From: JAXHMB01 sp034521755
GTDB lineage: Bacteria > Bacteroidota > Rhodothermia > Balneolales > Balneolaceae
DNA: 64,000 nucleotides
Assembly: GCA_034521755.1 (NCBI GenBank)
Contig: JAXHMB010000007.1
Span: 1 to 64,000 of the forward strand
Direction of reading: 5' to 3'
Part shown: positions 41,946 to 52,702 of the stretch, in pieces
Position numbering within the stretch: position 1 is the first letter of the stretch
How the letters are laid out: each line of letters opens with the position of its first letter
The notes under the pieces: model-generated
What the model was told of the DNA's origin: nothing
What the model saw: the letters and a program-made list of their open reading frames with translations, nothing else
Database searches by the model: none
Translations under genes and position numbers: made by a program

Positions 41946-42323
41946 TCAGGTATAGGCAATACAGCCAATTTCAACCCTGCAGTTTTTGGGAAGGGTTTTT
42001 ACAGCCACTGTTTCGCGTGCCGGTGGATCATCAGAAAAGCAACTGCCGTAAATTTCATTGACCACACCAAAATCGTCCATATCAGCAAGAAAAATGCTGC
42101 ACTTTATTACTTTTTCAAACCCTGATCCCGCTTCTTTAAGAACAGCTTCCAAGTTTTTCATCACTTGTTTTGCCTGACTTTCCACATCATCACCTACAAA
42201 TTCCATAGTTTCAGGATTTAAACCTATCTGGCCGGAGCAGTATACTACTCCATCATAAATAACAGCCTGACTGTAAGGTCCAATGGCTTCGGGTGCACCT
42301 GAAGTATAAACTATTTCTTTCAT
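41946..42323 (-). CDS. ridA: RidA/YjgF reactive-intermediate deaminase
   Basis: A 125-residue protein: EAIGPYSQAVIYDGVVYCSG, QIGLNPETMEFVGDD, VMKNLEAVLKEAGSGFEKVI, and the family ending with PARETVAVKTLPKNCRVEIG, including the substrate-binding Arg of the PARE motif. RidA hydrolyses 2-aminoacrylate and related imines. Its ATG overlaps the stop of the upstream hydrolase gene as ATGA, so they are co-translated. Confidence 0.95.
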   Translation of the reverse strand: MKEIVYTSGAPEAIGPYSQAVIYDGVVYCSGQIGLNPETMEFVGDDVESQAKQVMKNLEAVLKEAGSGFEKVIKCSIFLADMDDFGVVNEIYGSCFSDDPPARETVAVKTLPKNCRVEIGCIAYT

Positions 42324-43132
42324 ATTGATTGTATCTCTTTTTCATTAGAATTAGAAGATAAAAACTTTTCTAAAAATGGTTTGGCGTACTCAACAAATTC
42401 ATCCGGACGCTCCATCATGGGGGCATGACCGCAGCGTTCGATCCAATGCAATTCTGCTTTGGGTATTTTTTCAAAAAAAGTATCTGCAACTTCAGGAGGG
42501 GTAATGATATCTTCCTTTCCCCAAACTAGCAAAACAGGAACTTTAATATTGGGCAGCTTCTCTTCCATGTTATGTTTCTGCGTTGAACGGGCAATAGTAA
42601 GTAATTTCAACAGCTTGATGGGCGACTCCGTTACTTCCATAATTTCTTCAACCAATGTATCATCGGCAAGATCTTCATAAAAGGTCAAATTAGCCTGTTT
42701 TCTAATATATTCGGGATCTTTACGCCGAGGTGAAGTATTGCCAAAGTCATTCTCCAAAAGTCCTGAACTGCCGGTTAAAATAAGACCAGCAACGTCATCA
42801 GGATAACTCAGCGCGTATTGTAAAGCAATGTGTCCTCCAAGAGAATTACCAAGTAAAATTGGATTTTGAATTCCCTGTGCATTTATAAAATCGCGAACCC
42901 ATTCAGCCAAATACGAAATTGAAAGGTCCGATCTTTTCATTTCATAAAGAGGAATATCCGGAACAAAAATATTAACATCTTCCAAGCGATCCATCAGGGC
43001 GTCAAAGTTACTTAGGCCCCCAAACATTCCGTGTAAAAAAACTAGATTGGGAGCAGAGGGGTTGTCTGAAGTGATTTCAATAAATTGGTATCCTTCAGAT
43101 TGTTTGACATCAAATTTGGTATTTCCGAACAT
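42320..43132 (-). CDS. Alpha/beta hydrolase
   Basis: A 270-residue hydrolase. FLHGMFGGLSNFDALMD (oxyanion region), nucleophile elbow LLGNSLGGH with Ser at about 97, acid VLLVWGKEDIITPPEVAD, and His in WIERCGHAPMMERPDEF. Substrate unknown; the small cap domain between residues 130 and 200 is typical of esterases and C-C hydrolases. First gene of a unit with ridA (ATGA overlap). Confidence 0.9.
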   Translation of the reverse strand: MFGNTKFDVKQSEGYQFIEITSDNPSAPNLVFLHGMFGGLSNFDALMDRLEDVNIFVPDIPLYEMKRSDLSISYLAEWVRDFINAQGIQNPILLGNSLGGHIALQYALSYPDDVAGLILTGSSGLLENDFGNTSPRRKDPEYIRKQANLTFYEDLADDTLVEEIMEVTESPIKLLKLLTIARSTQKHNMEEKLPNIKVPVLLVWGKEDIITPPEVADTFFEKIPKAELHWIERCGHAPMMERPDEFVEYAKPFLEKFLSSNSNEKEIQSI

Positions 43133-43286
43133 TAATACTCTTTTTGCTGATTAAATAATTCATCAAAATGACTGAAAAACAATATAATAAAATTTGTTCG
43201 GTTTTATTGCAGAAAGGACACGATATGTTTATTTTTTCGGTTCAACGGTGTGAAAAATGAATAATAACTACTTAAGAGTTCTAATC

Positions 43287-44659
43287 ATGTTAAAGAAATC
43301 AACTTCATTATTTTCTAGTTACATTAATTATAGGGCTGTTTTATGGTTGTGGGGGTAACACTAATCCTTTTATTGATGAAGTCCAAAATGATCTCAAAAT
43401 CCAAGAACCTTGAATGCAGTGCTTTGGCTGCTGCAGAACAATCTATTCAGAATAAGCCAGGTGATCCTTTAGGGTATTATTATAAAGGTGTTGCATTGGG
43501 TGATTTAGCCGATGAAAAACCAGCCGGTGACAGAGCCAGTCAATACAAAGAAATGAACAATAGCTTTGAAACTGCCCAAACTGTTGCTGACACAGTAGAA
43601 ACGGATGTATCAAAACAAATAAACAATATCAGCAGTTTAAAAGTTAATTTGTGGGCCAAAGAGTATAACAAAGGCATTGATTATGTAACAAAAGACAGTG
43701 TCAGAAACTCTGTTTCTAATCCACAAGAACTTGCAATCAAACACTTGCAAAATGCGACTATTATCATACCAGATAGTGCTCGCACCTGGAACGTACTTTC
43801 ACAAATAGCATATAATGCCGATAGTTTGGAACTTGCTATTGATTCAAAAGAAGAATTCTTCAAAAGAGCTGATAATCCATCTGCTGATGATTATACCATT
43901 ATTGCTGCCTATTATATAAATAACGGTAATCTTGATAAAGCCATTACTAAGCTGCAGGAAGGCATTGAAAAATATCCCGATAATGTAAACATCACTACTA
44001 CCTTGGCAGACGCATATCAAAGAAATGGAGAATCAGAAAAATCAATAGGCATTGTCCAGGATTTAGTAGACCAAGATCCTCAAAATGTCAAATATCGAAT
44101 TAATTTGGGCTCTCAGATCTATCAATCAGCTTTAAGAAAAAGTGAAAAGGCCTCTGAATATTTTGATCATATTGAAGAATTAAAAGCCCAACAAGAAAAT
44201 GTATCCGGCTCTCAAAAAGAAGAACTACAAGCCAGTATTGATGAACTTAGTAAAAAGAGGGATTCACTACTAGCCGAAAGTAATTCTTTAACCGAATCGT
44301 AGCTATTAAACGAACTTGAAACTGCACTGGAGTACGAACCTAAGAATCCCGATGCAAATAATATCCTTGGTATTATCTATCAAAATATGGCATCAAATTT
44401 ATTTGATGAGCGCAATCGTACTGATGATATCGACGAAGCTGCAAAAATTGATGAAAAGGGTAAGGAAATTTTAAGAGAATCAATGAAATACTACGAAACA
44501 GCGGTTGAAGCTGATCCTGACAATAAAGAATATTGGAGAAGTTTATTTAACATATATGTTACGCTTGGAATGGACGAAAAAGCAGATGAAGCCATGAAAA
44601 GAAGGCAGGGCTTGATCAATAAACATACATTCCAATTTTCTGATTTAGTTTTTACATAA
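43287..44659 (+). pseudogene. TPR-repeat lipoprotein, copy 1, with two indels and an in-frame stop
   Basis: From ATG 43287: MLKKSTSLF, then (one T removed from the TTTT at 43311-43314) LVTLIIGLFYGCGGNTNPFI, a signal with a lipobox cysteine, then DEVQNDLKIQ. A second shift near 43400 leads into the body NLECSALAAAEQSIQNKPGD. The TPR region follows (for example YKGVALGDLADEK, LDKAITKLQEGIEKYPDNVN). A single in-frame TAG at 44300-44302 then splits it; the frame continues without change through LLNELETALEYEPKNPDANN to 44659. The intact paralogue directly follows. Three lesions in one gene, in an otherwise clean region, argue for a true pseudogene. Confidence 0.75.
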
Positions 44660-45882
44660 TGCGTGATTTATCCTTTTCAACAACCCCGATACTATTCGGG
44701 GTTGTACTTTATATATTTACAGGTTGTGCTTCCCTCTTCCCCGACAAAGACAAGCAAATCGAAAAAAGTGATTCCCTATCAGAAGAAGCTTTAACCCAAA
44801 AGATTGAAGCTGTTGATGAGGAAATATCAAACAATGACCCTAATGCTGATTTACTATATCAAAAAGGATACTTGCTTGGAGAGTTAGCTCAAAAAAGGAA
44901 AGCACCGTCAAACCGGACTCCACTTTACCAGAATATGCACGATGCACTTATCAATGCAAAAGAGTTGTTCCAAAATTCTGAGATACCGTCGGGCACTCAA
45001 AAAGTTGACGATCTCCTAAAAGTCAGATGGAGTAATGAGCACAACCAAGGTGTGCAAATTATTCAAACCGACAGCGCTTTATCTGACAAGCAATATCAAA
45101 AAGCTATTGCATATTTTAAAAATGCTACGATCATTCTTCCTGATACCACAATTTCTTATCGGATGAAGGGTCAAACACATTACAAACACAAAGACCTTGA
45201 GAAGGCTATTGCAACCCTCGAAACTGCCCACAATCATATTCCCAACCTTTCGGCACAAATACTTGAGCAACTGGCATTTATGTATTTGGAAAATGGCCAA
45301 GATAAAGAAGCTGTAGCCGTTTATGAGAAAGCCAATTCTTCTTCCGAAGAAAACCTTAATCTCATTCATGGTTTGTCTAATGCATATATTAAGTTTGGAA
45401 ACCATCAAAAAGCTGTAGAACTGTTAAGAGTGCTGATTGAAAATGAACCCGGAAATATTATTTACCGTCAAACCCAGGGAACAGAGCTTTACTTTCTTGC
45501 CTCAGAGCATTTTGAACGAATTACCGGAAGTTCTGATTCTTCTTTTGTGGCAGATAAGCTGGCTCAAATTGACTCCCTGCTTGCTGAAGCTGAAGTTCAT
45601 TACCGAAAAGCCCATAGCGAAAACCCAGATGAACAAAGTCTTACAATGTCATTGGTAAGTTTTTATCAAAACAGCGCTTCTAAATATCAGAGAATTCTTC
45701 CACTGATTGATGAAGACTTTTCAAAACCTGTTGAAGATAAAATTGAGACTTATCTACAGCAGTCTATACCCCTGTACAAAGATGTACTGGCCAATGATCC
45801 AGGCAATGAAGATATTCGAAACAAATTATTTTTGACATATACCTATTTGGGTATGGAGAATGAAGCCCAGGAGTTTAAGTAA
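44659..45882 (+). CDS. TPR-repeat lipoprotein, copy 2
   Basis: A 407-residue protein with a lipoprotein signal (LFGVVLYIFTGCASLFPDKD; lipobox FTGC). It contains several TPR-like helical pairs, for example YQKAIAYFKNATIILPDTTI, LEKAIATLETAHNHIPNLSA, QDKEAVAVYEKANSS and HQKAVELLRVLIENEPGNII. TPRs make protein contacts; the protein would be anchored in the inner or outer membrane facing the periplasm. Its ATG shares its first base with the stop of copy 1. It shares the overall plan of copy 1, so it arose by tandem duplication. Confidence 0.82.
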   Translation: MRDLSFSTTPILFGVVLYIFTGCASLFPDKDKQIEKSDSLSEEALTQKIEAVDEEISNNDPNADLLYQKGYLLGELAQKRKAPSNRTPLYQNMHDALINAKELFQNSEIPSGTQKVDDLLKVRWSNEHNQGVQIIQTDSALSDKQYQKAIAYFKNATIILPDTTISYRMKGQTHYKHKDLEKAIATLETAHNHIPNLSAQILEQLAFMYLENGQDKEAVAVYEKANSSSEENLNLIHGLSNAYIKFGNHQKAVELLRVLIENEPGNIIYRQTQGTELYFLASEHFERITGSSDSSFVADKLAQIDSLLAEAEVHYRKAHSENPDEQSLTMSLVSFYQNSASKYQRILPLIDEDFSKPVEDKIETYLQQSIPLYKDVLANDPGNEDIRNKLFLTYTYLGMENEAQEFK

Positions 45883-45904
45883 ATCTCTAAGCATATTTAT
45901 TACT

Positions 45905-47044
45905 ATGAAATTTAATACTAAAACAATACACGCTGGCCAAAAACCGGAAGAAACCACGGGCGCTGTTATGCCTCCTATTTTCCAAACCTCTACCTACGTT
46001 CAAGAGGCACCGGCCCAGCACAAAGGCTATGACTATGCTCGTGTTGCAAATCCAACGAGAACTGCTCTGGAAAAATTAATTGCAGGGTTGGAAAATGCCG
46101 ACGAATGCGCATGTTTTGCAAGCGGATGTGCTGCTATGGACAGCATGCTGAAAATGTTTCGTCCCGGTGATCATGTTATTGCATCTGATGATCTTTATGG
46201 TGGCACTTATCGGTTATTCACACAGGTTTTTGAACCTTACGGAATCGACTTCAGCTTTGTGAATATGACAGAATTTGAAAATGTAGCTGATGCAAAAACA
46301 GATAAAACAAAACTTTTGTGGATTGAAACGCCAACGAATCCTCTGCTTAGAGTAGTAGATATTGAAAAGATGGCAACGTTTGCCGCAAAAAATGACATTA
46401 TTTCTGTAGTTGATAATACATTTGCATCACCCTACCTGCAGCAGCCACTGGAGCTCGGAGCCGATGCTGTGATGCACTCAACCACCAAATACCTGGGCGG
46501 CCACTCTGATATTATTGGCGGAGCTATTGCTACATCCAATAAAGAAATCATGGAACATCTTCGCTTCCAAATTAAGACAACCGGTGCCGTGCCCGGACCA
46601 ATGGACTGCTATCTTGTTTTAAGAGGCATTAAAACCCTGCATGTACGGATGGACCGCGCCGTTCAAAATGCAAAAAAAATTGCACGGTATCTTGAGAATC
46701 ATGACAAAGTTGGAGAAGTGATTTATCCCGGACTGGAATCACACCGGCAGCATGAGATCGCAAAAAAACAAATGAACGATTTTGGGGCCATGGTGTCTTT
46801 TACATTAAAAGACGATGATATAGAAGTGGCCAAACGATTTATGAGCAATACGCATCTTTTTGCCTTGGCAGAAAGCCTTGGCGGTGTAGAGTCACTGGTC
46901 AATCATCCTGCTACGATGACCCACGGATCTATACCGGCTGATGTACGTCATAAGGCAGGACTTAAGGATTCACTGATTAGATTATCAGTTGGTATTGAAG
47001 ACGCCGACGATCTAGTCCAGGATTTAGAAAACGCATTTGAGTAA
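45905..47044 (+). CDS. PLP-dependent cystathionine gamma-synthase / gamma-lyase
   Basis: A 379-residue Cys/Met metabolism enzyme starting MKFNTKTIHAGQKPEETTGA at the second in-frame ATG; the upstream 15 codons overlap the TPR gene and do not fit the family. Motifs: YDYARVANPTRTALEKLIAG, FASGCAAMDSMLKMF, SDDLYGGTYRLF, WIETPTNPLLRVVDI, VDNTFASPYLQQPL, and MHSTTKYLGGHSD with the PLP-binding Lys (about 195). It makes cystathionine from an activated homoserine plus cysteine, or splits cystathionine; sequence alone does not decide. Confidence 0.92.
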   Translation: MKFNTKTIHAGQKPEETTGAVMPPIFQTSTYVQEAPAQHKGYDYARVANPTRTALEKLIAGLENADECACFASGCAAMDSMLKMFRPGDHVIASDDLYGGTYRLFTQVFEPYGIDFSFVNMTEFENVADAKTDKTKLLWIETPTNPLLRVVDIEKMATFAAKNDIISVVDNTFASPYLQQPLELGADAVMHSTTKYLGGHSDIIGGAIATSNKEIMEHLRFQIKTTGAVPGPMDCYLVLRGIKTLHVRMDRAVQNAKKIARYLENHDKVGEVIYPGLESHRQHEIAKKQMNDFGAMVSFTLKDDDIEVAKRFMSNTHLFALAESLGGVESLVNHPATMTHGSIPADVRHKAGLKDSLIRLSVGIEDADDLVQDLENAFE

Positions 47045-47075
47045 ATATACAAATTTATAACCAACCAGATTTATT

Positions 47076-48254
47076 ATGAGTAACGCAGTTATTGTTGAAG
47101 CTAAGCGAACACCAATTGGATCATTTGGAGGAAGCCTCTCCTCTTTCAGTGCCCCTGAACTTGGTTCAATGACTATCATTGAAGTGATAAAAGCAGCAGG
47201 TATTAAACCCGAAGATGTGCAAGAAGTGGTTTTGGGTAATGTACTTACAGCGGGAATAGGTCAGGCACCTGCACGACAAGCTGCCCTTAAAGCCGGACTC
47301 CCTGATCTTACTCCATCTACTACAATTAACAAGGTATGTGCTTCGGGGATGAAGTCCATAATGATTGCCGCTAATCAAATTGAGGTTGGCGAAGCTGATA
47401 TTATTGTTGCCGGGGGAATGGAAAGCATGAGTAACGTACCCTACTATTTATCAAAACAGCGATTTGGCAGCAAGTTGGGTCATACCCAGGCAGAAGATGG
47501 CATTATCAAAGATGGATTATGGGATGTCTACAATGATTTCCATATGGGTAATGCTGCAGAAATTTGTGCAAAAGAATGCAACATCAGCCGAGAGCAGCAG
47601 GATGAATTTGCTATCACCTCGTATAAGCGGGCTATTGAAGCCCATGAAAAAGGGCATTTCAGTGATGAGTTGATTACTGTGAAAGTCAAAGATCGTAAAG
47701 GCAATGTCACTGAAGTTGAAATGGATGAAGAACTTAACAAGGTAAACTTTGATAAGATCCCAGGCCTAAGACCTGTTTTTGATAAAGAAGGCACAGTAAC
47801 AGCCGCCAATGCAAGCAGTATTAATGATGGGGCAGCTGCTGTACTGGTTATGAGCGAGGAGAAAGCTAAAGAGATGGGACTCAAACCACTGGCTCGTATC
47901 ATGAGTCAGGCCAGTGCTGCCAAAGCTCCAGAATGGTTTACTACTGCTCCATCTGATGCTATGCCGAAGGCTATGAAACGTGCCGGTGTTAAAAAAGATG
48001 ATATCGACCTTTTTGAAATTAATGAAGCATTTTCTGTGGTATCTCTTGCCAACAACCAGATTATGGAATTGAATCCTGAAAAAGTAAACATTCATGGTGG
48101 GGCAGTCAGTATTGGCCACCCTATCGGTTGTTCAGGTACACGTATTATTGTCACGCTACTACATGCCCTTAAACGAACAGGTGGAACATTGGGCTGTGCC
48201 GGTATTTGCAACGGGGGTGGCGGTGCCTCTGCTATGGTTGTAAAAATGCTCTAA
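47076..48254 (+). CDS. Acetyl-CoA C-acetyltransferase (thiolase)
   Basis: A 392-residue thiolase. Nucleophile in NKVCASGMKS (Cys 88), GGMESMSNVPYYLSKQRFGS, then NASSINDGAAAVLVMSEEKA, EINEAFSVVSLANNQIMELN, HGGAVSIGHPIGCSGTRIIV (catalytic His) and CNGGGGASAMVVKML. It joins two acetyl-CoA to acetoacetyl-CoA or runs the reverse in beta-oxidation. With ETF and acyl-CoA dehydrogenases nearby, a fatty-acid or amino-acid degradation role fits. Starts 31 nt after the preceding gene. Confidence 0.95.
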   Translation: MSNAVIVEAKRTPIGSFGGSLSSFSAPELGSMTIIEVIKAAGIKPEDVQEVVLGNVLTAGIGQAPARQAALKAGLPDLTPSTTINKVCASGMKSIMIAANQIEVGEADIIVAGGMESMSNVPYYLSKQRFGSKLGHTQAEDGIIKDGLWDVYNDFHMGNAAEICAKECNISREQQDEFAITSYKRAIEAHEKGHFSDELITVKVKDRKGNVTEVEMDEELNKVNFDKIPGLRPVFDKEGTVTAANASSINDGAAAVLVMSEEKAKEMGLKPLARIMSQASAAKAPEWFTTAPSDAMPKAMKRAGVKKDDIDLFEINEAFSVVSLANNQIMELNPEKVNIHGGAVSIGHPIGCSGTRIIVTLLHALKRTGGTLGCAGICNGGGGASAMVVKML

Positions 48255-48395
48255 GCTAAGAACAGATTCATCTGCAACAGTAATTCTTAAGTTGCAATAA
48301 ACCCCAAAAATGAAGAGATTTTAATAGATATATAGGTAACAATATGGTTATTTAAGGCGTTATCTATATTCTCTGTTGATAGAAAATATCCCATT

Positions 48396-49496
48396 ATGGC
48401 CAAAAGATTCTTTTTATTCTGTTCCCTTTTGCTTGTCACCCAGTTTGCAAGTGCTCAAGTTGGCATTACATCCGTTCCCTTTTTACAAATTGAACCAGAC
48501 TCCAGGGCAGCGGGCATGGGTAATACCGGTGTTGCGCTGGCAGACAATGCTTCAGCTGTTTTTTGGAATCCGGCCGGATTGGGATTTCAGCGAGGTAACC
48601 AAGTAAGTATCACTCACTCAGAATGGCTGCCACAGTTTAATGCCGATCTTTTTTATGATTATCTGGTTGGCAAGCATTATGTAGAAGACATTGGAACCTT
48701 TGGAGCTCATATAACTTATTTAAATTTAGGTGAACAAATAAGAACTGACGCAAGAGGCCCACAAGAAATTAACAGATTTAACAGTTACGAACTTGCGGTG
48801 GGTGTCTCCTATGGTTTGCAGCTAGACAAAAACTGGTCGTTGGGTACAGGATTTCGATTTGTTTACAGCAGTCTTGCAGAAGGAGAGGTAGGAAGTCAGG
48901 ATATTAATCCCGGTTCTACAGTTGGCGTTGATATTGCAGGAATGTATCGTTCTGATACTTTTACTTTTATAGGAAGAAAGGCTTCCCTTAATGCCGGATT
49001 GAATATTTCTAATATTGGTCCAGGAGTTCAATATACAGACAACGCTCAAAAAGATCCGCTCCCTACCGTTTTCCGACTGGGATGGTCCTTTACAACTGAA
49101 CTTGATAAAAATGGAGTTAGTACGCTGACTTTTGCAAATGATATTTCGAAAATATTAGCAAGGGTAGACGAAAATGGGAATCCTGATGGCTTTTTAAAAT
49201 CACTTTTTACATCCTGGGGTACTCTTGAAAGGCAAACCGGTCAGGGAACTGCCATATTGAACCCTCTGCAACAGTTGATGATTGCTACAGGAGCTGAATA
49301 TTGGTACAACGATCTTTTTGCACTTCGCAGTGGCTTCTACTATGAAGATCCAAATAATGGTAATAGAAAATTTTTGACTTTTGGCGCTGGTATTCGATAT
49401 GATCTTATAGGAATAGACTTTAGCTATATCTACACCCTCGAAGAAGATCACCCACTGGCTAATACCACACGTTTTGGCTTGCTGATTAATTTCTAA
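48396..49496 (+). CDS. porV: Type IX secretion outer-membrane protein PorV
   Basis: A 366-residue protein. Signal peptide LFCSLLLVTQFASAQVGITS; then the PorV hallmark, LQIEPDSRAAGMGNTGVALA with DNASAVFWNPAGLGFQRGNQ and THSEWLPQFNADLFYDYLVG. The rest is a FadL-like 14-stranded barrel ending RFGLLINF. PorV shuttles secreted cargo at the outer membrane in type IX secretion. The following gene encodes a protein with a C-terminal Por sorting tail, a likely client. Confidence 0.92.
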   Translation: MAKRFFLFCSLLLVTQFASAQVGITSVPFLQIEPDSRAAGMGNTGVALADNASAVFWNPAGLGFQRGNQVSITHSEWLPQFNADLFYDYLVGKHYVEDIGTFGAHITYLNLGEQIRTDARGPQEINRFNSYELAVGVSYGLQLDKNWSLGTGFRFVYSSLAEGEVGSQDINPGSTVGVDIAGMYRSDTFTFIGRKASLNAGLNISNIGPGVQYTDNAQKDPLPTVFRLGWSFTTELDKNGVSTLTFANDISKILARVDENGNPDGFLKSLFTSWGTLERQTGQGTAILNPLQQLMIATGAEYWYNDLFALRSGFYYEDPNNGNRKFLTFGAGIRYDLIGIDFSYIYTLEEDHPLANTTRFGLLINF

Positions 49497-49515
49497 TATT
49501 GGCAAGTATCATGTA

Positions 49516-52500
49516 ATGAATTATACGTCCAAGGCCTTTCAATATCTAAGCATGTCATTTATTATTGGCATGCTTTTATTTTTTCATTCTCAACCAGCCC
49601 TTTCGCAATCAAACTCCTACACCCCGGTCAAGAGTCATCCCATAAACTTTTCTGATCAGCCAATTCGTAATTTTGGACCACTGGATACGCTCAAAATTGT
49701 TGGAGTGCGTGTAGAGTTTCAGACTGATGACAATGATCTGACTTCGGGTAATGGTACTTTTGGACAGAATGGACTGCCCTATTTAAATAGCAATAATATC
49801 ACCATTGATCCCCTGCCCCACAATCAATCTTACTTTGAATCACACTTAGAGTTTGTGAAAAACTATTTTGAAAAAGTTTCTGGTGGAGACCTTAATGTTG
49901 AATATCAGGTACTACCCGATATTTACCAGCTGGATGAAAAAATGGAATTCTATGCTCCAACAGGAGTTAATGCAAGCAATCAAAAACTGGCAATTCTGGC
50001 AAGAGATACCTGGCAAAAAGTCGAAGATGAGGGTGGGTTTGATACCTCCGGGACTTGATCCTGACAAAACCGCATTTATTATTTTCCATGCGGGGGTTGG
50101 ACGTGATATTGAACTTACCGGAACTACCCTGGACATCACTCCTCAAGACATCCCTTCTATCTCATTAAGTAGAAATTCACTATCTCAATTACTTGATCAA
50201 CAAAATTTTCAGGGATTTTCAATAAATGGCGGAAACTTTAGAATATTGAACTCCCTTATTCTACCACAGACCTTATCGCGCCGTGGAGAAGATATCGCCG
50301 GTAATGAGCTGGTACTCCAACTTTCCTTAAATGGACTTTTAACAGCATCTGTGGGAAGCTACCTGGGTATTCCTGACTTATTTAATACTGAAACAGGAGC
50401 GTCAGGCATTGGGCGATTCGGACTAATGGACGGAGAAAGCATTTTTTCTTATCGGGGTCTATTCCCTCCTGAACCTTCTGCCTGGGAAAAACAGTTTCTT
50501 GGATGGCAAACTCCTTTTAATATCGCAACTGATAACTCACAAATATCCCTTCCCGCAGCTTCTTTACACCAGGCTGGCAGTATCGGACGCCATTCAATTT
50601 CCGGGAAAGAATATTTTTTGGTAGAAAACCGACATCGGGACCCTCAACAAAACGATCTTACAATCACTATTCAAAAAAATGACGGCACTACAGTACAGCA
50701 AACTTTTACCAATCAAGATCAAGTATTTAATAACCAGGAAGATGGATTTGAAGAGTTGCTTGAAGCCGGTGTACTCATAGATGTCGACAATTTTGACTGG
50801 AGCCTGCCCGGAGGCCTGGACGTAGGAACTGATGGGCAAGCCGGCACGACAGATGACCGCATACTCAATGGCGGTATGCTTATCTGGCACATCGATGAAG
50901 CTGTCATTGAAAATCAAATCAACAGCGGGACAGTTAATGCCAATCCAAACCGCCGGGGCGTTGACCTTGAAGAAGCTGACGGCGCACAAGATATTGGCAC
51001 CCCTGCCAATCAGAATTTCTCTACTCAAGCAAGGGGAACGGCTTTTGACTTCTGGTGGAGCGGTAATAATGCCCGCGTTATTACACTGGAAGGTGACACC
51101 CTTCAGTTTTATGAAAATCGTTTTGGAAATACCACCACGCCCAATAATAAAAGTAATTCAGGGGCTCTCTCCTTCTTTGAATTTTATGACTTTTCTGATA
51201 ATCTGCCTACTTCAACATTTCGAGCCAGAAAAACTACAGCTAACAATATAACATCTATAACTTTGCAACAGGATTCCATTCCAAATGCAATAACAGCTAT
51301 TCCCCCAGGTACTGATCATCAAAATTTTTATCCAAAAGCGCTTTCTGTCTTCACCACTCAAGCAGATAGCTTCCTTATTGTACCGGGCTCAAACTCCGTC
51401 TATTCTCTGCAATTGACCAATTCTACAACTCCACTTTTTGATTTCCAGCAACCCGATTCACAACACCCCTTTTTGGGTGAAGGGGTGATTCTTGCAGAAA
51501 ACCCATCACAATCACAGACTATAGACCTCAGCCAATGGCTTTGGAACGGTACAAGCTGGGTTCAGGATTGGCAAACTACAGCTCCCGCCAACAAAGGATT
51601 TCTAAGCTCAAAAACCGGCGATACGCTTTTTGTTGATTTCACTAATTCCAGGATCTTAACTGATAATGGAAATACTGTTGCAAGCCTAGCCAATGCTCAG
51701 CAACAATCATCAATCGTGCAAGGCAAGCAATCAATTTTGATGCAGGGCAATGTAACTATCACAGGCACAAACAACACCGTTAATATAGATACCAATCTGC
51801 CCAGAGTTTATACCGGAGCTTTTCAGTCTGGTCCATCTGATCCAACGTTTTATGTTTTTACAGACAACTCCTTTTCCCTTATTGATGAACAATCCGGAAC
51901 ATTATTTCCACTGGCAGATAATGCTGAAATGGACTGGCCTGCAATTGTTGATTTAAATGATGATGGCAACAATGATATCATTTATGTTGATCAGGAGAAA
52001 AACCAGCTTAATGCTAAAAATAAACGTGGTGCTACACTCAACTACTTCCCAATTCAACCGCCGGCTGATTCAAAATTTATGGGCACTCCATTAGTCAGTG
52101 ATATAGAAGACGATGGAATACAGGATATTTTTGTGCTTGTTCAAGACAGTCTTTCAATTAATATTAATGCATATAATGATCAGGGACAGCTCAAAGAAGG
52201 TTTCCCGCTTTTTGTCGGGAGTGTTGTTTCCAGTGACCATCATCCTATTGAACCTGTTATTTCCAATAAAACAATATATGCTGTTAGTCACATCGGAGAA
52301 TTGAAAGCCTGGATATTTCCTGATATGAACAATGTAACCTGGCCATCAAAATATGGGGACGATTCCTTTAACAAAGTTTCCGGTCAACTATCAGGGGGCG
52401 GCAGCAATCAGCCTGCAACTTCTATACTTGTCGAAAAAGAAACCTACAACTGGCCTAATCCCGCATCAGAGCAAACCAATATCCGGTACCAGCTGCAAGG

Positions 52501-52702
52501 CCCGGGAACAGTAGAAATAAAGATCATTAAGCCGGGCGGACGAGTAGTATATGAGCAAAAATTTGATACAGCCGGTGGTCTTCCTGAAGAACAAACCATC
52601 AATACCTCAAATTGGGGAAGTGGAATATACCTGGCAATGGTCACCGCCAAAGTGAATAACCAACAGGCACGAAAAATTATAAAGATTGCTGTGGTTCATT
52701 GA
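49516..52702 (+). CDS. M6-metalloprotease-like secreted protein without zinc motif, Por sorting tail; one frameshift
   Basis: Starts MNYTSKAFQYLSMSF with a signal peptide (FIIGMLLFFHSQPALSQ). A single extra A at 50053 breaks the frame between DEGGFDTSG and LDPDKTAFIIFHAGVGRD; joined length about 1060 residues. The N-terminal third matches M6/immune-inhibitor-A-like proteins (VRVEFQTDDNDLTSGNGTFG, VKNYFEKVSGGDLNVEYQVL, FHAGVG, LGIPDLFNTETGASGIGRFG with LMDG). Where M6 enzymes have HExGH directly before xLGLPDLY, this protein has ASVGS (nt 50345-50359), so zinc binding is lost. The C-terminus has the T9SS tail (NWPNPASEQTNIRYQL, GRVVYEQKFD, SGIYLAMV). Overlaps the next gene by 4 nt. Confidence 0.8.

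Noticed and set aside
44300..44302. In-frame TAG as a recoded (pyrrolysine or suppressed) codon
   Set aside because: The same gene also carries two frameshifts and has an intact paralogue, so loss of function is simpler.
49516..52702. Active M6 metalloprotease
   Set aside because: The zinc motif position reads ASVGS instead of HExGH in an otherwise well-preserved stretch.
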